Shown here one piece after another: positions 23,267-34,692 of a stretch of DNA of 64,000 bases. A program made the translations under genes and the position numbers. This DNA is from Acanthacorydalis orientalis (Eukaryota; Arthropoda; Insecta; Megaloptera; Corydalidae). The stretch is from assembly GCA_034766995.1 (NCBI GenBank), contig CM068317.1:16949154-17013153 (forward strand), written 5' to 3'. Under the pieces are notes generated by a model that was not told the origin of the DNA, ran no database searches, and was given only the letters and a program-made list of their open reading frames with translations. Numbering within the stretch: the stretch's first letter is position 1; each line of letters starts with the position of its first letter.

Positions 23267-23880
23267 TTATTGCCTGATTTTGTCTCTCGAGCCATTTTAT
23301 TACACTGTGTGATACTATCTTCAACCAACCAGAATAATTAGTTCAGGAACAGAACTGATTGTTATAAAATATAAATAAATTTACCTTACAAAATTCAACT
23401 GTTGAAGACACAAAAGTTTTTTTTGTGTTTTTTTTTATAAAAAAACAGAAAACTGCTAACAGCAGTATATTTATTCCACGATCTCAAAATTTTATATTTG
23501 AGAAATAGTAAAATCCATTATATTACATTAATTGAAACAAAAAGAATTAGTCTTCTAAAAATTGAAACTAGAATTCCTTATAAGAATTAAAAAATAAATA
23601 TAAATAATACTCCATTATATTAATTTTAATCGTATATCATAATATTATCGTATTCGTCAAGTGAGACTATTTTGATAAAAATAAATCTGAATTATTTTCT
23701 GCATTTCATATAATTTAACATTTAAAATGAATTGCTCCAGATATCGATTGTAGCGAAATATTTTGCATGAAAAAATAAACTATCAAAATAAATAATTACT
23801 CTTATTAAATCTACTGAAAAGAAAAACAAACGTTTAATTAATTGTCAATAAAAATTAATGTTAGTGTGCACACACAAGTT
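23267..23880. other. Unannotated AT-rich DNA
   Basis: Nothing recognised. Confidence 0.5.
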
Positions 23881-23884
23881 ATAT

Positions 23885-24440
23885 ACACTAAGGACCGAAC
23901 CGTTATATGACTCTCCTCTCTATACGAATTAGTTTTCTAAACATAAACGATCCGACGGTGTCATCGTCGTATTCTGTTCCGCGTCGGGTCATGCATATTC
24001 GTAGCAGCATCCAGTTTGACACTTTAAATATATCGCGTTAGTTAAGTAATTTTGTTAGATGATTCCGCGGTGCGTGTAATGTAAACGGGCGAAATTACGC
24101 GCCTCTGTGTATGCGGTAATTAGGGACACTGTGTGGTTGGTTAATAGGCCAGGCGTCGGGTGGGGATTTCGATTCTAGAGACCTACCCAACCTAACCAGT
24201 CGACCACTTGAGAAGGGTCTCGCTATATTTTGTTAGAGTATTGCCGGCATGACGCGGTGGACAAATATGATACCCTATTAGCTGTAATAGGAAACGGAAG
24301 TCCATATCTTGTTACAAAGAAGTGTTTCTTGATCGTTTTACGCGAATGCCTTTGTAGCAGTTTCAGTTCTTGTAAACAGTATGTCCAGTTAGTCAACGTC
24401 TGTTTTTGTATTCAGTGTCGGGTATTTTAATTACTCTTGT
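23885..24440. other. GC-richer unique island
   Basis: About 350 bp (23885-24240) of clearly less AT-rich unique sequence with many CpG dinucleotides. It includes CCGACGGTGTCATCGTCGTA, CCGCGGTGCG and GGCCAGGCGTCGGGTGGGG. An open frame of 66 codons at 24230-24430 lacks an ATG and any known motif. In such an AT-rich genome an island of this kind can mark a promoter, a 5' exon or a conserved non-coding element. No TATA box or splice pattern decides between these. Confidence 0.4.
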
Positions 24441-24501
24441 TAAGAAATACATGTGAATAATTGATTATTTATTACAACATTTAATCAGTAAAAGTGTTTG
24501 T

Positions 24502-24503
<2 letters not shown>

Positions 24504-24554
<51 letters not shown>
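24504..24554. repeat. (TA)n microsatellite
   Basis: Perfect TA array. Confidence 0.95.
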
Positions 24555-24557
<3 letters not shown>

Positions 24558-25020
24558 TCAATCCATGAACAGTTAATTTAATTAAAACTATATTATTATT
24601 CACGAAAATAGTATGTTTAACTAATAATAAGTTGGAAAGCAATACTGTAAATTCACCACTACTAATCACAAGTAGTTTCAAATATATTTATAATTAACAA
24701 TACTTACTTATAAACAAAGTATTATAAAATTATGTTTTATTGCTATATTAAATTATTTTATATTATTAGTTCAATTATTTAGGTTCAATTTTAATCGATT
24801 TTAAGAGTTTTATTCATCGATTAAAAATAATTTAAATTTTCTTCTAATTCAAAACATGAGTACTTTTGTATTATATTATTTCAATTTCTGTCTATATACG
24901 AAAAAATATTCCATATAATGTCGAAGAATGGAGTAACAAATTTTAAAAAAAAAAACGATTTGAGACTATTAAATTATTTTAATTATGACACCCAAAGTTA
25001 CACGAAATTTTCACGAAAAA
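24555..25020. other. Unannotated AT-rich DNA
   Basis: Nothing recognised. Confidence 0.55.
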
Positions 25021-25186
25021 TTATGATAATGATATCATAACAACTACAATGATTTGTCCATCTTGCTACGTAGTTGTTCTTTAAAGATAAAATAACTACG
25101 TAGCAATACAACTACGATACAGTTTTATACCCATACTAACAGATATACATTTCATATATAAAACAACTACGTTGAAATATATCTGT
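25021..25186. repeat. Cluster of three inverted repeats with CAACTAC motifs
   Basis: Three stem-loops lie in 166 bp. The first is TTATGATA-ATGA-TATCATAA (25021-25040). The second has 16-bp arms TTGCTACGTAGTTGTT / AATAACTACGTAGCAA with one mismatch (25063-25106). The third is ACAGATATACATTTCA / TGAAATATATCTGT (25139-25186). The motif CAACTAC(G/A) recurs about five times across the cluster, once in inverse orientation. It is not a recognised element; a degenerate MITE or a protein-binding cluster are possible. Confidence 0.6.
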
Positions 25187-25209
25187 AAAAATAACTATAT
25201 AGACATATA

Positions 25210-25211
<2 letters not shown>

Positions 25212-25252
<41 letters not shown>
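25212..25252. repeat. (TA)n microsatellite
   Basis: Perfect TA array between the hairpin cluster and the repeat fragment that follows. Confidence 0.95.
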
Positions 25253-25255
<3 letters not shown>

Positions 25256-25264
25256 GATATTGAA

Positions 25265-25350
25265 TGAATATATGCGATAAGAGCGAAGCAAGCGTGTGAA
25301 GAGCCTCCTGGGTATCGATGAACGTAGCGAGTAGATGGCAGAGCCCCCTA
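25265..25350 (+). repeat. 3' fragment of unclassified interspersed repeat (copy D)
   Basis: Contains GAGCGAAGCAAGCG, GATGAACGTAGCGAGTAGAT and GGCAGAGCCCCCTAGTAG. It aligns with the 3' blocks of the copies at 39495, 40468 and 44635. Only the GC-richer end is present. Confidence 0.55.
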
Positions 25351-25787
25351 GTAGTTATAAGAAAAGTCTCGAACTTAGAATTAATAAACCAGTACATTCC
25401 CTTTTAATATTTGTTCGTCTAGAAAATGCATTGTAAATTACTATAAAGAATAAAAGTACAAAAACCTTAGAATTATAGAATACGTCAAAATTGATTATCC
25501 AAATTCATATTTTTATTTCTTTTGCTTTGCTGTTATTTTGTAATATGACATTTTTATAAATTTGCTCATATATTACTTAATTATTGATAATAAACTTTCC
25601 CACAATATTTTTCTACAATTCGCCATTTATAAGCTCGAATATATTTTATTTCTAGAATGCCACAATATTTGTTTTGAGGTAGTTTGACTTTGGGTCCGGA
25701 TGTAAAATATAATTTGCATTTAGTCATTGTGCTATATGTTGAAAACTAAATTTTTTTACGTACTTCAATTATAATTAAATTAAAAAC
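25351..25787. other. Unannotated AT-rich DNA
   Basis: Nothing recognised. Confidence 0.5.
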
Positions 25788-25789
25788 TT

Positions 25790-27054
25790 TTAGGTTGATA
25801 GAAAAATAATTGCAGGTTATAACCTTTAAATTCATATATATTATTCTCATCTAATCATTAACCTTATTAATCGAAATAAGCACCATTAGAATCGATACAT
25901 TTTTGCCTGTTATATACAAGTTTATTTATCCTGGTGGTATAAAATTCCTGAGTTTTGTAGTTGATAAAATCTCGAAATGCATTTTCGGCAGCAGTTTTGT
26001 TGTTGAAGACATTACCCTGTAAGGAGTTGTCGAAATGCTTAAACAAGTGATAACCTGTTGTGAGTATGGTGGATGAGGCAATGTTTCATAACCCAATCCA
26101 TTCAACTTTTAGACGGTCAATAGTGTGACGTGTAGTTATGTATTAGTTATACAGCAGGATTGGACCTTTTTGAATTAACCAATGCGGGGACCAGATGTCA
26201 CAGTTATAATATATTTTGTCGATTTCTTGAAAATAACTCTCAGCTGTAATAATTTTGCCAAGATTCAAAAAAATGTAGTGGATTATATTGAGCGTAGACC
26301 ACCAAACAATAACCATTATTTTCTTTTAGGTAATTTTGGTTTCACGAAATTCTTTGGAACTTTATTTTTGTCCAACCATTGTGCAGTCCGCTTTCTGTTG
26401 TCGTAAAGGATTCACTTTTCGTCGCACGTTACAATACGATCGAAAAATATACCATTTCTGTTACGTGAAAGAAACATAAACCAAACTTCGTAACGGAATT
26501 TTTTTCGGTTTTCGTTCAGTAGGAACGGAACCCATTTGTCACGTTTTTTGATTTTCCTAGTTGTTTTAAGTGGTCCAGGACTGTTGGATGACTAACGCCT
26601 AACTTTTGTGCAAGCTCTAGAATTCTTGTGCGTGGTTCTCATTCAAAGAACGCCTTCAGTTGGTCGTTATAAACTGAAGGATGCCCGAGACCTTCTGTAT
26701 TCTCAATGCTCTCCGCCCTAGCACGACATTTTCGGAACCATCATTGCACCATAAGTTCTTTAATAGTACCCCCATCAAAAGCATCGTATAGTTTACGAGA
26801 AGTTTCTGCAGCTTTACCATCTTTTTTCAACTCATACAAAAATGCTCTTATTTGCTTCTTTCCCATTTTTAATTCAATAGCCCAACTAAGAGCAAAATTA
26901 ATAATAAAACCAAAGTCAACATTACCAAAATACAAACTGAAAAATACACTTTAAAATGATATTAACATGAACATGATGAAATGACACTTTTACGGAAAAG
27001 AATTAAGGTTAGAATTCAAAAACAAAAACCGCAATTATTTTTGTACCAGCCTGA
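25790..27054 (-). mobile_element. Near full-length mariner, decayed (TTAGGTTGGTAG family)
   Basis: 1265 bp with ends TTAGGTTGATAG and GTACCAGCCTGA. The right target TA is at 27055-27056; the left target appears mutated to TT. On the minus strand the transposase starts near 26866 with MGKKQIRAFLYELKKDGKAA, then VYNDQLKAFFE, and helix-turn-helix LAQKLGVSHPTVLDHLKQLG. The catalytic part is present but full of stops and frameshifts; the HDNARPH region reads LLYN followed by a stop, so catalytic residues are lost. Two overlapping open frames near 26706-26954 are the N-terminal piece and its antisense shadow. This is the best copy for reconstructing the family's gene order, but it cannot make an active enzyme. 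Confidence 0.9.
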
Positions 27055-27056
27055 TA

Positions 27057-28280
27057 ATAAATTTTAAAACAATTTATTACAGGCATTTATATAAGATATC
27101 TTAATTATTCATTAAGATAGTGCTCCGATAATTAAATTGTGAAATTCGGTTTTCATAATCTTTTTTCTTTGAAAACTAAGAAATGGGCTATGTTTTATTT
27201 TTATTTTCTTTCTACTTATTAAACGAGGAGTTCTTTTATGTATGAAAATAATTGGTTAGTATTTTTGAAAGTGTCTTTAATATTGTCATTAAATATTTAC
27301 TTAATAACGTTTAAGTAACCGATATTCATTTCAACAAGAAATGTGAAGTATAAAATCTGTAAATTAATCTAATTCTTTTGTATCGATGACTATCTATTTA
27401 AAATGGATAAAGTCAGCGAAGCGAGCGAGTACGTACGAGCCGAGCGTATTTTTCGATGCAAGAGGTTGGCTAACAAATTCTGTAAGCACATTTCATCCCC
27501 TGCGTTCTATATAACTAGAGATAAGACAAATTTATTTGCAGTCAATAATAAACTACATACTTAGCAAATACTATTTAGAAGAGAATACTATTAAATTTCA
27601 TTCTTTCTTATATACATTATCGTAATGGAAAGATTTAAAATACTAATTAAAAAATATAATTTTTATATCAACAAAATTTGAGAATATATTCTACATAATG
27701 TTTTTTTTAAATATGCTGTAAATTTAAATTATTTTTTAAACGATTATTCACCCAACTCTAGAACTGAAGCAAAGTATTCGTCTTAAAACTCTCTTCAATA
27801 GAAATATCGTAAAATCTGAAATTTACGTTCCATTTTGCTCTTCGAGCTGATCATGAGGAAAATTTCAATTTGTTCATTTTACAGTTATGAGCTTAAGATA
27901 CCTCTCATTCCAAATTTCACATCTTACGTTTCTCTTTAAAATGTATAGTCAATATACAATAATACATTTCCCACTTCTTTCATAATAATTCCATTAAGAT
28001 GAAAAACTAGTTTATGTAATCTAATTCTAACGTTTTGTTTTGGTTTATGCTTCTGCTATATAGTCTTAACATTTTTTCGTAAGTAGTTCCTCAATAGATT
28101 CACTATCCTTAATGACAGATCATACTTAGTTTCAGACCTTCTTTATAAGTTTTTTTCGATATTTTCGTCGTTATGTTCTCATCCTCGTTAACGTCTTTTT
28201 CTCAGATAATTACTTCATGAAGACTCTATAATGAGTTTGTTCTTTTCATATCTAGAGATATTATCTATATTATACCAAAA
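27057..28280. other. AT-rich DNA with a small GC-rich palindromic patch
   Basis: The patch at 27408-27470 reads GTCAGCGAAGCGAGCGAGTA, then CGTACGAGCCGAGCG. It resembles the GTCAGCGAACGTAGTGAGTA block of the repeat copy at 39495. The rest is featureless. Confidence 0.45.
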
Positions 28281-28282
28281 TA

Positions 28283-28854
28283 TTAGGTTGATAAGATAAT
28301 AATTACGGTTTTTTTTTTGAATTCTAACCTTATTTTTTTCAATGAACGTGTCATTTCATCGTGTTCATGTTAATATCATTTTAAAGTGCATGTTTTGATC
28401 TGTAGTTTGGTAACATCGCCTTTGGTTTTAATATTAGTTTTTCTTCAAATTGGGCTGTAGAATTAAAGATGGAAAAAACAAATAAGAGCAAAAGTTTTGT
28501 ATGAGTTCAAAACGAGTAGTAAAGCAGCTTAAACTCCTCATAAACTAAACGATATTTTTGTTATGCGTTCAGGAACATACGGTGTAAAAGTGGTTTCAAA
28601 ATTTTCGCGCTGGGGATGAGAGCCCTGAAGATGAAGAAGGTTGCGAGCGTCCTCCTTTAGTTCAAAACGACGAACTGAAGGCGTTAGTTGAATTAGAACC
28701 ACGAACAACAATCCGAGAGCTTACAAAAAAAATAGGTGTTAGTCATCCAAAATAGTTTTGAACCATTTAAAACAGCTAGAAAAATAAAAAAAACTGCATC
28801 TTATACCTATTATTAAAACAGTTATAAACCGCAGTTATTTTTTTACCAACTTAA
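28283..28854 (+). mobile_element. Mariner deletion derivative, 572 bp
   Basis: Ends TTAGGTTGATAA and TTACCAACTTAA, with TA duplications at 28281-28282 and 28855-28856. It retains the 5' region and the DNA-binding part, with DEEGCERPPLVQNDELKALV near 28630-28690 in a drifting frame. It then skips the catalytic domain through GAAAAATAAAAAAAACTGC, the same junction region as the copies at 1115 and 22602. Confidence 0.9.
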
Positions 28855-28856
28855 TA

Positions 28857-30576
28857 ACATGAACTAGGTGCAATATAAGCAATCAATATTAAATATGTAC
28901 TTAACAGTTTGTTATGAATGAAACCAGTCTTGATGTGATAAGTTCCAATACTCTGAACATGCTCTGTTTCTTAGACTAACTCTTGTATATTTTTCATAAA
29001 TGAAAAAGTAAGACTGCCATTTGCTACACAACGAGGAGAACTTATTTTCCGCTTTGAATAGAATATTTCTAGATCATAAAGAGTCTTACATTTATTATTT
29101 TTTGAAGATGTAATTTAACTTGCAGTATCTATACATATATCATACAAAAAGTAATTTTAGAAAAGTTGTTCAAAAAAATATTGTATAGTTTTTAAGAAAT
29201 ACAAATTCATTTGTGAAAGTGAATCTAGCCACAGTGTAAAAAACTGTAATTGTGATTTTTTATATATGAACATGCATAATTTTGCATTTTAGTCATTATA
29301 ATTCAGTTGTCAATTAAATGTATAATAGTTATAAATGATTTATTAATTTTTATATTTATATTACTAGGAAAATGTATGTAAAAAGAACATTGATTTTTTT
29401 TCAAAACAATGAACTAATACTAAAGTAGAGAATAATGTAACCTCGTGGTATATTGTACAAAATTATATCTTTAATTAATAAACTTCTGACAGACATAACT
29501 ATTTACAAAATGTGTATGAGGATGTGGAGATTTCATTAAATGATTATGATCGTGGGGTCTTGGGTCGTTTAAAGTCTAGATTATATCAGTTTGACATAAA
29601 TTATGAAATTAGTTATTTGTCAAATAGCTTTAATGCTAGATTTGTTTCATGTAGAATTATGAAAAATTACATAAAAGATTTATCACTAATAAAATAAGAA
29701 AAGTAAGGAAAAATCACTATAAAAATGTAATAGTTTGTCTTAGGTTATTTGTTATTATAATATAAGTTAAGCTTATTGCGATTTGGGGCCACTGTGTGGT
29801 GACATTAATTACGAAGATCAACTCAGATCATGAAGAGTATCAAAACGTGATGACTCTGAAATACGTGGAATGATTGTAAAACCTTGTTAGCTTCTGCAGA
29901 TATAAACATATTTCGTTTTATTTCTAATTCTGGTTTAATAGTACTAATTTTTGACATTATAACCCAATATTTATTGGCAACAGGTTTTAAAAATTTAAAA
30001 TTAATATTTAATGTTAAAGTTAAAATTAATAAATTTAAAAGTAAATATCTTCATTAGTAAAATCATAAATTTAATAAAAATAAATTTAATGTTTTTAAGT
30101 TAAAGTTAATATTTCATCAAAAAAACATTACTTTTCATATAAGTCTTTATTCTTATTCTAACGTTTTTACTCTGATGAAAAAGATAGAATATGTAACTAC
30201 CAATATCGACCTCATTCAATTAGTGTTTTCACATATATACATTAACAACAAAAGATTTTAATACAAACAAATATATTATGTTTTACATCTTACAAAAAAA
30301 CAACGTATCGTAATATAATTTCCTATCTGACTCAATGAAAACTTAAACTAAAAAAACGGCTCAATATTCCATTGTCCGATTATTATACTTTCAGACATTA
30401 AAAGAATTTTTTAATTGGAATTAAATTTACATCATTTAAAGATATATAAAAAATTCTTGCAGAGATTTTTGTTTCTGAGTTTTCTTTAAAATATATGCCA
30501 TGGGATATTAAACTTCTTAAGCTTTCTGGATAAGTTATTAACAGCTGATGAATTTATTTTTGTAATTAAAGAATAT
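28857..30576. other. AT-rich DNA with one open frame
   Basis: A frame at 29512-29697 (plus) of 61 codons contains DVEISLNDYDRGVLGRL and FNARFVSCRIMKNYIKDLS. Its only upstream start in frame is GTG. Composition is protein-like but no family is recognised. The rest shows nothing. Confidence 0.35.
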
Positions 30577-30578
30577 TA

Positions 30579-31137
30579 TGAAGTTGGTAGAAAAATAATT
30601 ACAGTTTATGACCTTCAAATTCATATACAAATTTTAATTTAAGTGCTTTTAAGTGGTCCAGAATTGTTGGATGACTAACACCTAACTTTTTTGCAAGCTC
30701 TTGAATTGCATTGTTCTGATTCAACAAATGTATTCAGTTTGTTGTTATGAACTGAAGTAGGACCCCGGCCACCTTCTTCATTATCATGACTCTCCCCATA
30801 TCTCGTTCCCAGTATGAAATTTTTGGAACCACCATTGCACCGTACGTTCCTTAACAGTACTCACACAAAAATCATCGTTAAGTTTACGAGCAATTTCTGA
30901 TGCTTTACCACCTATTTTGAATTCATACAAAAATGCTCTTATTTGTTTCTTTTACATCTTTAAGACAATTTGAAGCAAAATTAATAATAAAACCAAAGTC
31001 AATGTTACCAGTGTACAGACTGAAAAATATACTTTAAAATGATATTAACATAAACACGATGAAATGGCCCTTTCATTGAAAAAAATTAAGGTTAGAATTT
31101 AGAAAATAAAGACCACAATTATTTTCCTACAATCTAA
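30579..31137 (-). mobile_element. Mariner deletion derivative, 559 bp
   Basis: Ends TGAAGTTGGTAG and CCTACAATCTAA, with TA at 30577-30578 and 31138-31139. On the minus strand it has the DNA-binding part, including SHPTILDHLK. It then goes directly to TTGTATATGAATTTGAAGG at the 3' end. The deletion lies at nearly the same place as in the 572-575 bp copies but the joined sequence differs, so it may be an independent or further-shortened derivative. Confidence 0.88.
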
Positions 31138-31139
31138 TA

Positions 31140-31375
31140 TTATTGTAACTGAGGAATTCTTTTTTTATATTATCCGATTTACTAACTGATTACTTTTTTT
31201 GACATTAAATTATTATATGAACGTGTTTATTGTTTGGTTCGTACACAATTGCTTATAGTTTTTCCTGTACTTCATTTGTAATAAATTACAACTGTCAATA
31301 CGATTCATAAAATATCAACTACGTACGCTAAAATTTCCTCTGTTACATACATACACAATGTAATATCGTACCAAA
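31140..31375. other. Unannotated AT-rich DNA
   Basis: Nothing recognised. Confidence 0.5.
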
Positions 31376-31720
31376 GTGACACGCAGTCATTTTCAGGAAA
31401 ACAAAATCTCCGCTTATACTATACATGTGCACGCAAACATTTACATAGTGGCGCATATATCTCGAGATGGCGGTGACTATGAGAAAAGCGTGGCGCCACC
31501 TGCACACTACGACCGCCGCCGCGGCCATATTGTCGATTTAAACGGCAATTCGTATGCCGGCAGCGCATCACCGAGCGCCACATTTAAAATAGTCGTCCGC
31601 AACACACTTGCCACACCGCCGCTCATATATGTTATCAATAGCTCTACGCCACTGAAGTATATTTCCTTCCTGCATGCATGCACTTTATGTATGTGTGTAT
31701 ATGTCTCTTAATGATATGTA
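31376..31720. other. GC-rich island, possible promoter or 5' exon
   Basis: The most GC-rich unique stretch in the window. It contains CCGCCGCCGCGGCCATATTG, CGAGATGGCGGTGAC and GGCGCCACCTGCACAC. GCCAT/ATGGC blocks resemble YY1/Pho-type sites, and GCGCCACCTG (31493-31502) matches the core of CTCF motifs. Both strands are open here (111 codons on the plus strand at 31376-31711, 61 on the minus at 31343-31528). The dual opening is probably due to composition. No gene can be named. Confidence 0.4.
31492..31503 (-). promoter_or_regulatory. CTCF-like core motif
   Basis: GGCGCCACCTGC is the reverse complement of GCAGGTGGCGCC, which contains the AGGTGGCGC core known for arthropod CTCF. One motif match alone is weak evidence of binding. 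Confidence 0.35.
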
Positions 31721-32817
31721 CTTTTTCAAATTCGCCAATACACTACTTGCTCTTTCTTCTTGTGCTCGTAACTAAAAAGAAAAGAATTGATTTATTGACG
31801 ACAGTAAATATTTGAACGGTATTTCAGACGCTAACGTCGACATAAATGTTCTTAGGTCCGGGCGCTGGGTATGTTTCGATACAGAGAAAAAGATCCTTGT
31901 ACGAATTATTTATAGTTGCCATGTATCATTTTCGTATTCAATTCTTATAAACGTGAAATTTGAATTTCATACTGGACAGTAAACATTTAGATATAATATT
32001 TTTGAAACTAAATATGTGATATTCAAATAAACAAACTTTGTAAATAATATTTAAGATTTCTTTATTGATTGAGCATAATTTCAGTCTTATTAAAAGTATA
32101 TTTTTAAAAATATTAATGACATTAAAAAGAAAATGATTTCCTAAGTAAGCAATTTATAATAAAGTATAATTTTCTTCCTTTTTAATGTAGCTAGTGCTAA
32201 AATTTACAATTATAGTTTATTACTGTTGTTAAAGTCTCCTTCACGGATGAATAAATTCTGATAATTTTACATAATGCTTTTTACTAAAATCTACAATACT
32301 ACTGATTAAAGGTAAGATGATACAGGTTTCATAAAGGTAAAATTATATTTTGTATGTAAAATTCTATGGTGATTTCAGATTATTCATTATTTTTTTCAAT
32401 ATGTGCAAAAAATATTATCATACTAAAAAGCAATCATATACAATTTTACTCCAGAACAAAAGAATATAGACCAAAAAGAATTTATTGATCTGAAACAAAT
32501 ACACCTGCTCCTTTTTTGCGTCAACTTTGGTCCGACAACAAACTTTGTTCAAATTATGATCAAACGCTTCCAATATTTTAAAAGTAAGTTTATATGTATA
32601 AATAAAAAAAATTAAAAAAATATTTTTTCAGGCTTTAAATCATGATATTTATAATAAAGATAAATCATGAAAGTGAAGTAGAATAGATGCTTTACTCCAA
32701 TTTTATCTAGAAATAATAATTCTGAATGCGAATCACTAAAAAAAGCTTCTTTATTTATTTTTTTAAAAAATCTTATAGTTTATAACTAGAAATATAAAAT
32801 GAATAACCTTCTCAAAT
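31721..32817. other. Unannotated AT-rich DNA
   Basis: Nothing recognised. Confidence 0.5.
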
Positions 32818-32819
32818 TA

Positions 32820-33634
32820 CGAGGGTCGTTTGATAAGTTTGGTAAATTTCTATGATGTAGCGCCACCATCCATTTGGTAACGTTACGATTATCAAGTGTT
32901 GCTTTTCATCTGGCATAAGCGAAATTTCAACCAAAAGCAACGCGTTCTTCACATTCTATAAATGTTTAAAGCGAGCCTTGTAGTTGCCGTAAAAATGGAA
33001 AAAACGAGTAGGCCTTTTTGCATCGATTCGTTACCATGGATGAAACATAGATCCACTACTACACACCTGAGTTGAAGTAGTAGTCAAAGCAGTGGACAAC
33101 GACCGATTAAAGTGCACCGAAGAAGACAAAGACCGTTTTGTCGACTGAGAAGTCGATGACCAGTGTTTTTAGGATTCCCAGCAAATCATTATGATCGACT
33201 ACTTAACGAAGTAGAAAACGATAACAGAAGCCTATTATGCAACTTTATTGGGCCGTTTGAAAGAAGATCTGAAATAAAAACGACCAATATTGGCGAAAAA
33301 AACGTGCTCTTTCATCACGACAGTGCACCATACCACAAATCGAACGTCGCAATGGCAAAGTTGCACGAATTAGGCTTCAAATTGATTGCTCATCCACACT
33401 AATATTGGGACTTGGCTCCATACGATTTATTCCTTTTCCCAAACTTGAAAATTCGGCTTGGTGGAAAGAAATTCTCGTCGAATGAGGTTATCATCGCCGC
33501 TGTCAATGCGTATTTTGGAAACTCGCTGGAGAAAGGGTATAACCACCAATGGAGACTATGTTGAGGAACAGATCGATTTTTCCAAAAAATGGTATTTAAT
33601 TTGTTTTTTTCTTATAATTATCAAACGACCCTCG
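32820..33634 (+). mobile_element. Mariner, third lineage, internally deleted (815 bp)
   Basis: The inverted ends start CGAGGGTCGTTTGATAAGT and end AATTATCAAACGACCCTCG, flanked by TA at 32818-32819 and 33635-33636. The leader and the start MEKT near 32995 join to the catalytic half, so the DNA-binding domain is missing. The first catalytic region reads RFVTMDET, a stop at 33048-33050 in place of the family's Trp, then IHYYTPELK. The frame at 33163-33402 holds FHHDSAPYHKSNVAMAKLHE with the second Asp. After a stop, DLAPYDLFLFPNLK holds the third Asp (33412-33450). All three Asp codons survive although stops break the frame. Confidence 0.92.
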
Positions 33635-33636
33635 TA

Positions 33637-33966
33637 TATAATTATATAATTTATAACATATTTTCGAAGCGTTAAGTTCTGCATTTGATCATTTTTGTTC
33701 AAAATCTTATAATGGTTTTAATGAAGATTGTAATAGATTTTATCCGGATAATTTCTATCAGAGAAAAAATATAAAGACAAATTAAATCTACGAATATTAA
33801 CAAATTATAGATAGGCGTAAATTAGGGAAAAATGCTAGGAATTGAATATTAGAATAAATCGTTTTTAATTTTTGCTTACGTACATTTCGATGATGATGCC
33901 ATCATATTCAAACCTTTGAGATTCAGAAAAAAAATACAGATATTTAATATAAAATTAATTGTATAT
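33637..33966. other. Unannotated AT-rich DNA
   Basis: Nothing recognised. Confidence 0.55.
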
Positions 33967-33968
33967 TA

Positions 33969-34690
33969 TAAGGTTGGTGCAAAAATAATTACGGTTTTTA
34001 TCATTTTAAACTTGGGTATAGCATGCGATGAAAAGAAGATTCTCTACAACAATCGGAAACATTCATCACAATGGCTAGACAGAGGAGAAGTATTAAAACA
34101 GTTTACTAAGCCGAAGCTTCATGAAAAAAAAGTAATGGTCACTGTTTGATAATCTGAGTGTAGCATCATTCACTACAATTTCTTAAATCCTAGCTAAACA
34201 ATAACAGCAGAAAACGACTGTCAGAAAATTGAAAAAATGTTTGAGACGTTGCATAGTTTACAGTCAACATTAGTCAATCGAAGAAGACCAATTCTTCCTG
34301 ATGATAACGACCAACCACACGTCTCACAAATGACTTTATAAAAATTAAATGGACTAGGTTATGAAACCTTATCTCACCCACCTTATTCTTCAGATCTGTT
34401 TCTGACATTATTATATGTTTAAACATTTAAGTAATTTCCTACGAAAAAAGATTTTCAAAGATCAAGTATCAGTTGAAAACGCTTTCTATGGATTCGTGAA
34501 TTTCGAGACTTCTGAATTCTATTTTGTAGTAATAAACAAACTTGTTTCCCGTTAGGAAAAATGTGTCGCCACACATTTTTCCAATGGAGACCAGTGGTCT
34601 TTATTTTGATTAATAAATATAATATTTAACTTATATATGCGTCTTTATACTCGATACGTAAAAACCTAAATTATTTTTGTAGCAACGTAA
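33969..34690 (+). mobile_element. Hsmar1-like (cecropia) mariner, internally deleted (722 bp)
   Basis: Ends TAAGGTTGGTGCAAAAATAA and TTTTTGTAGCAACGTAA with TA at 33967-33968 and 34691-34692. The terminus TTAGGTTGGTGC is typical of cecropia-subfamily mariners. The leader joins directly to CDEKKILYNNRKHSSQWLDR, so the DNA-binding region is deleted but the first catalytic Asp is kept. Further on are KPKLHEKKVMVTV and then stops, and LVNRRRPILPDDNDQPHVSQ, where the family has HDNARPHVA. The third Asp region (PYSSDLFLT) is disrupted. It is close to, but distinct from, the TTAGGTTGGTAG family. Confidence 0.9.
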
Positions 34691-34692
34691 TA

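Noticed and set aside
24170..24210. CCTACCCAACCTAACC as interstitial telomere (CCTAA)n
   Set aside because: Only two imperfect units.
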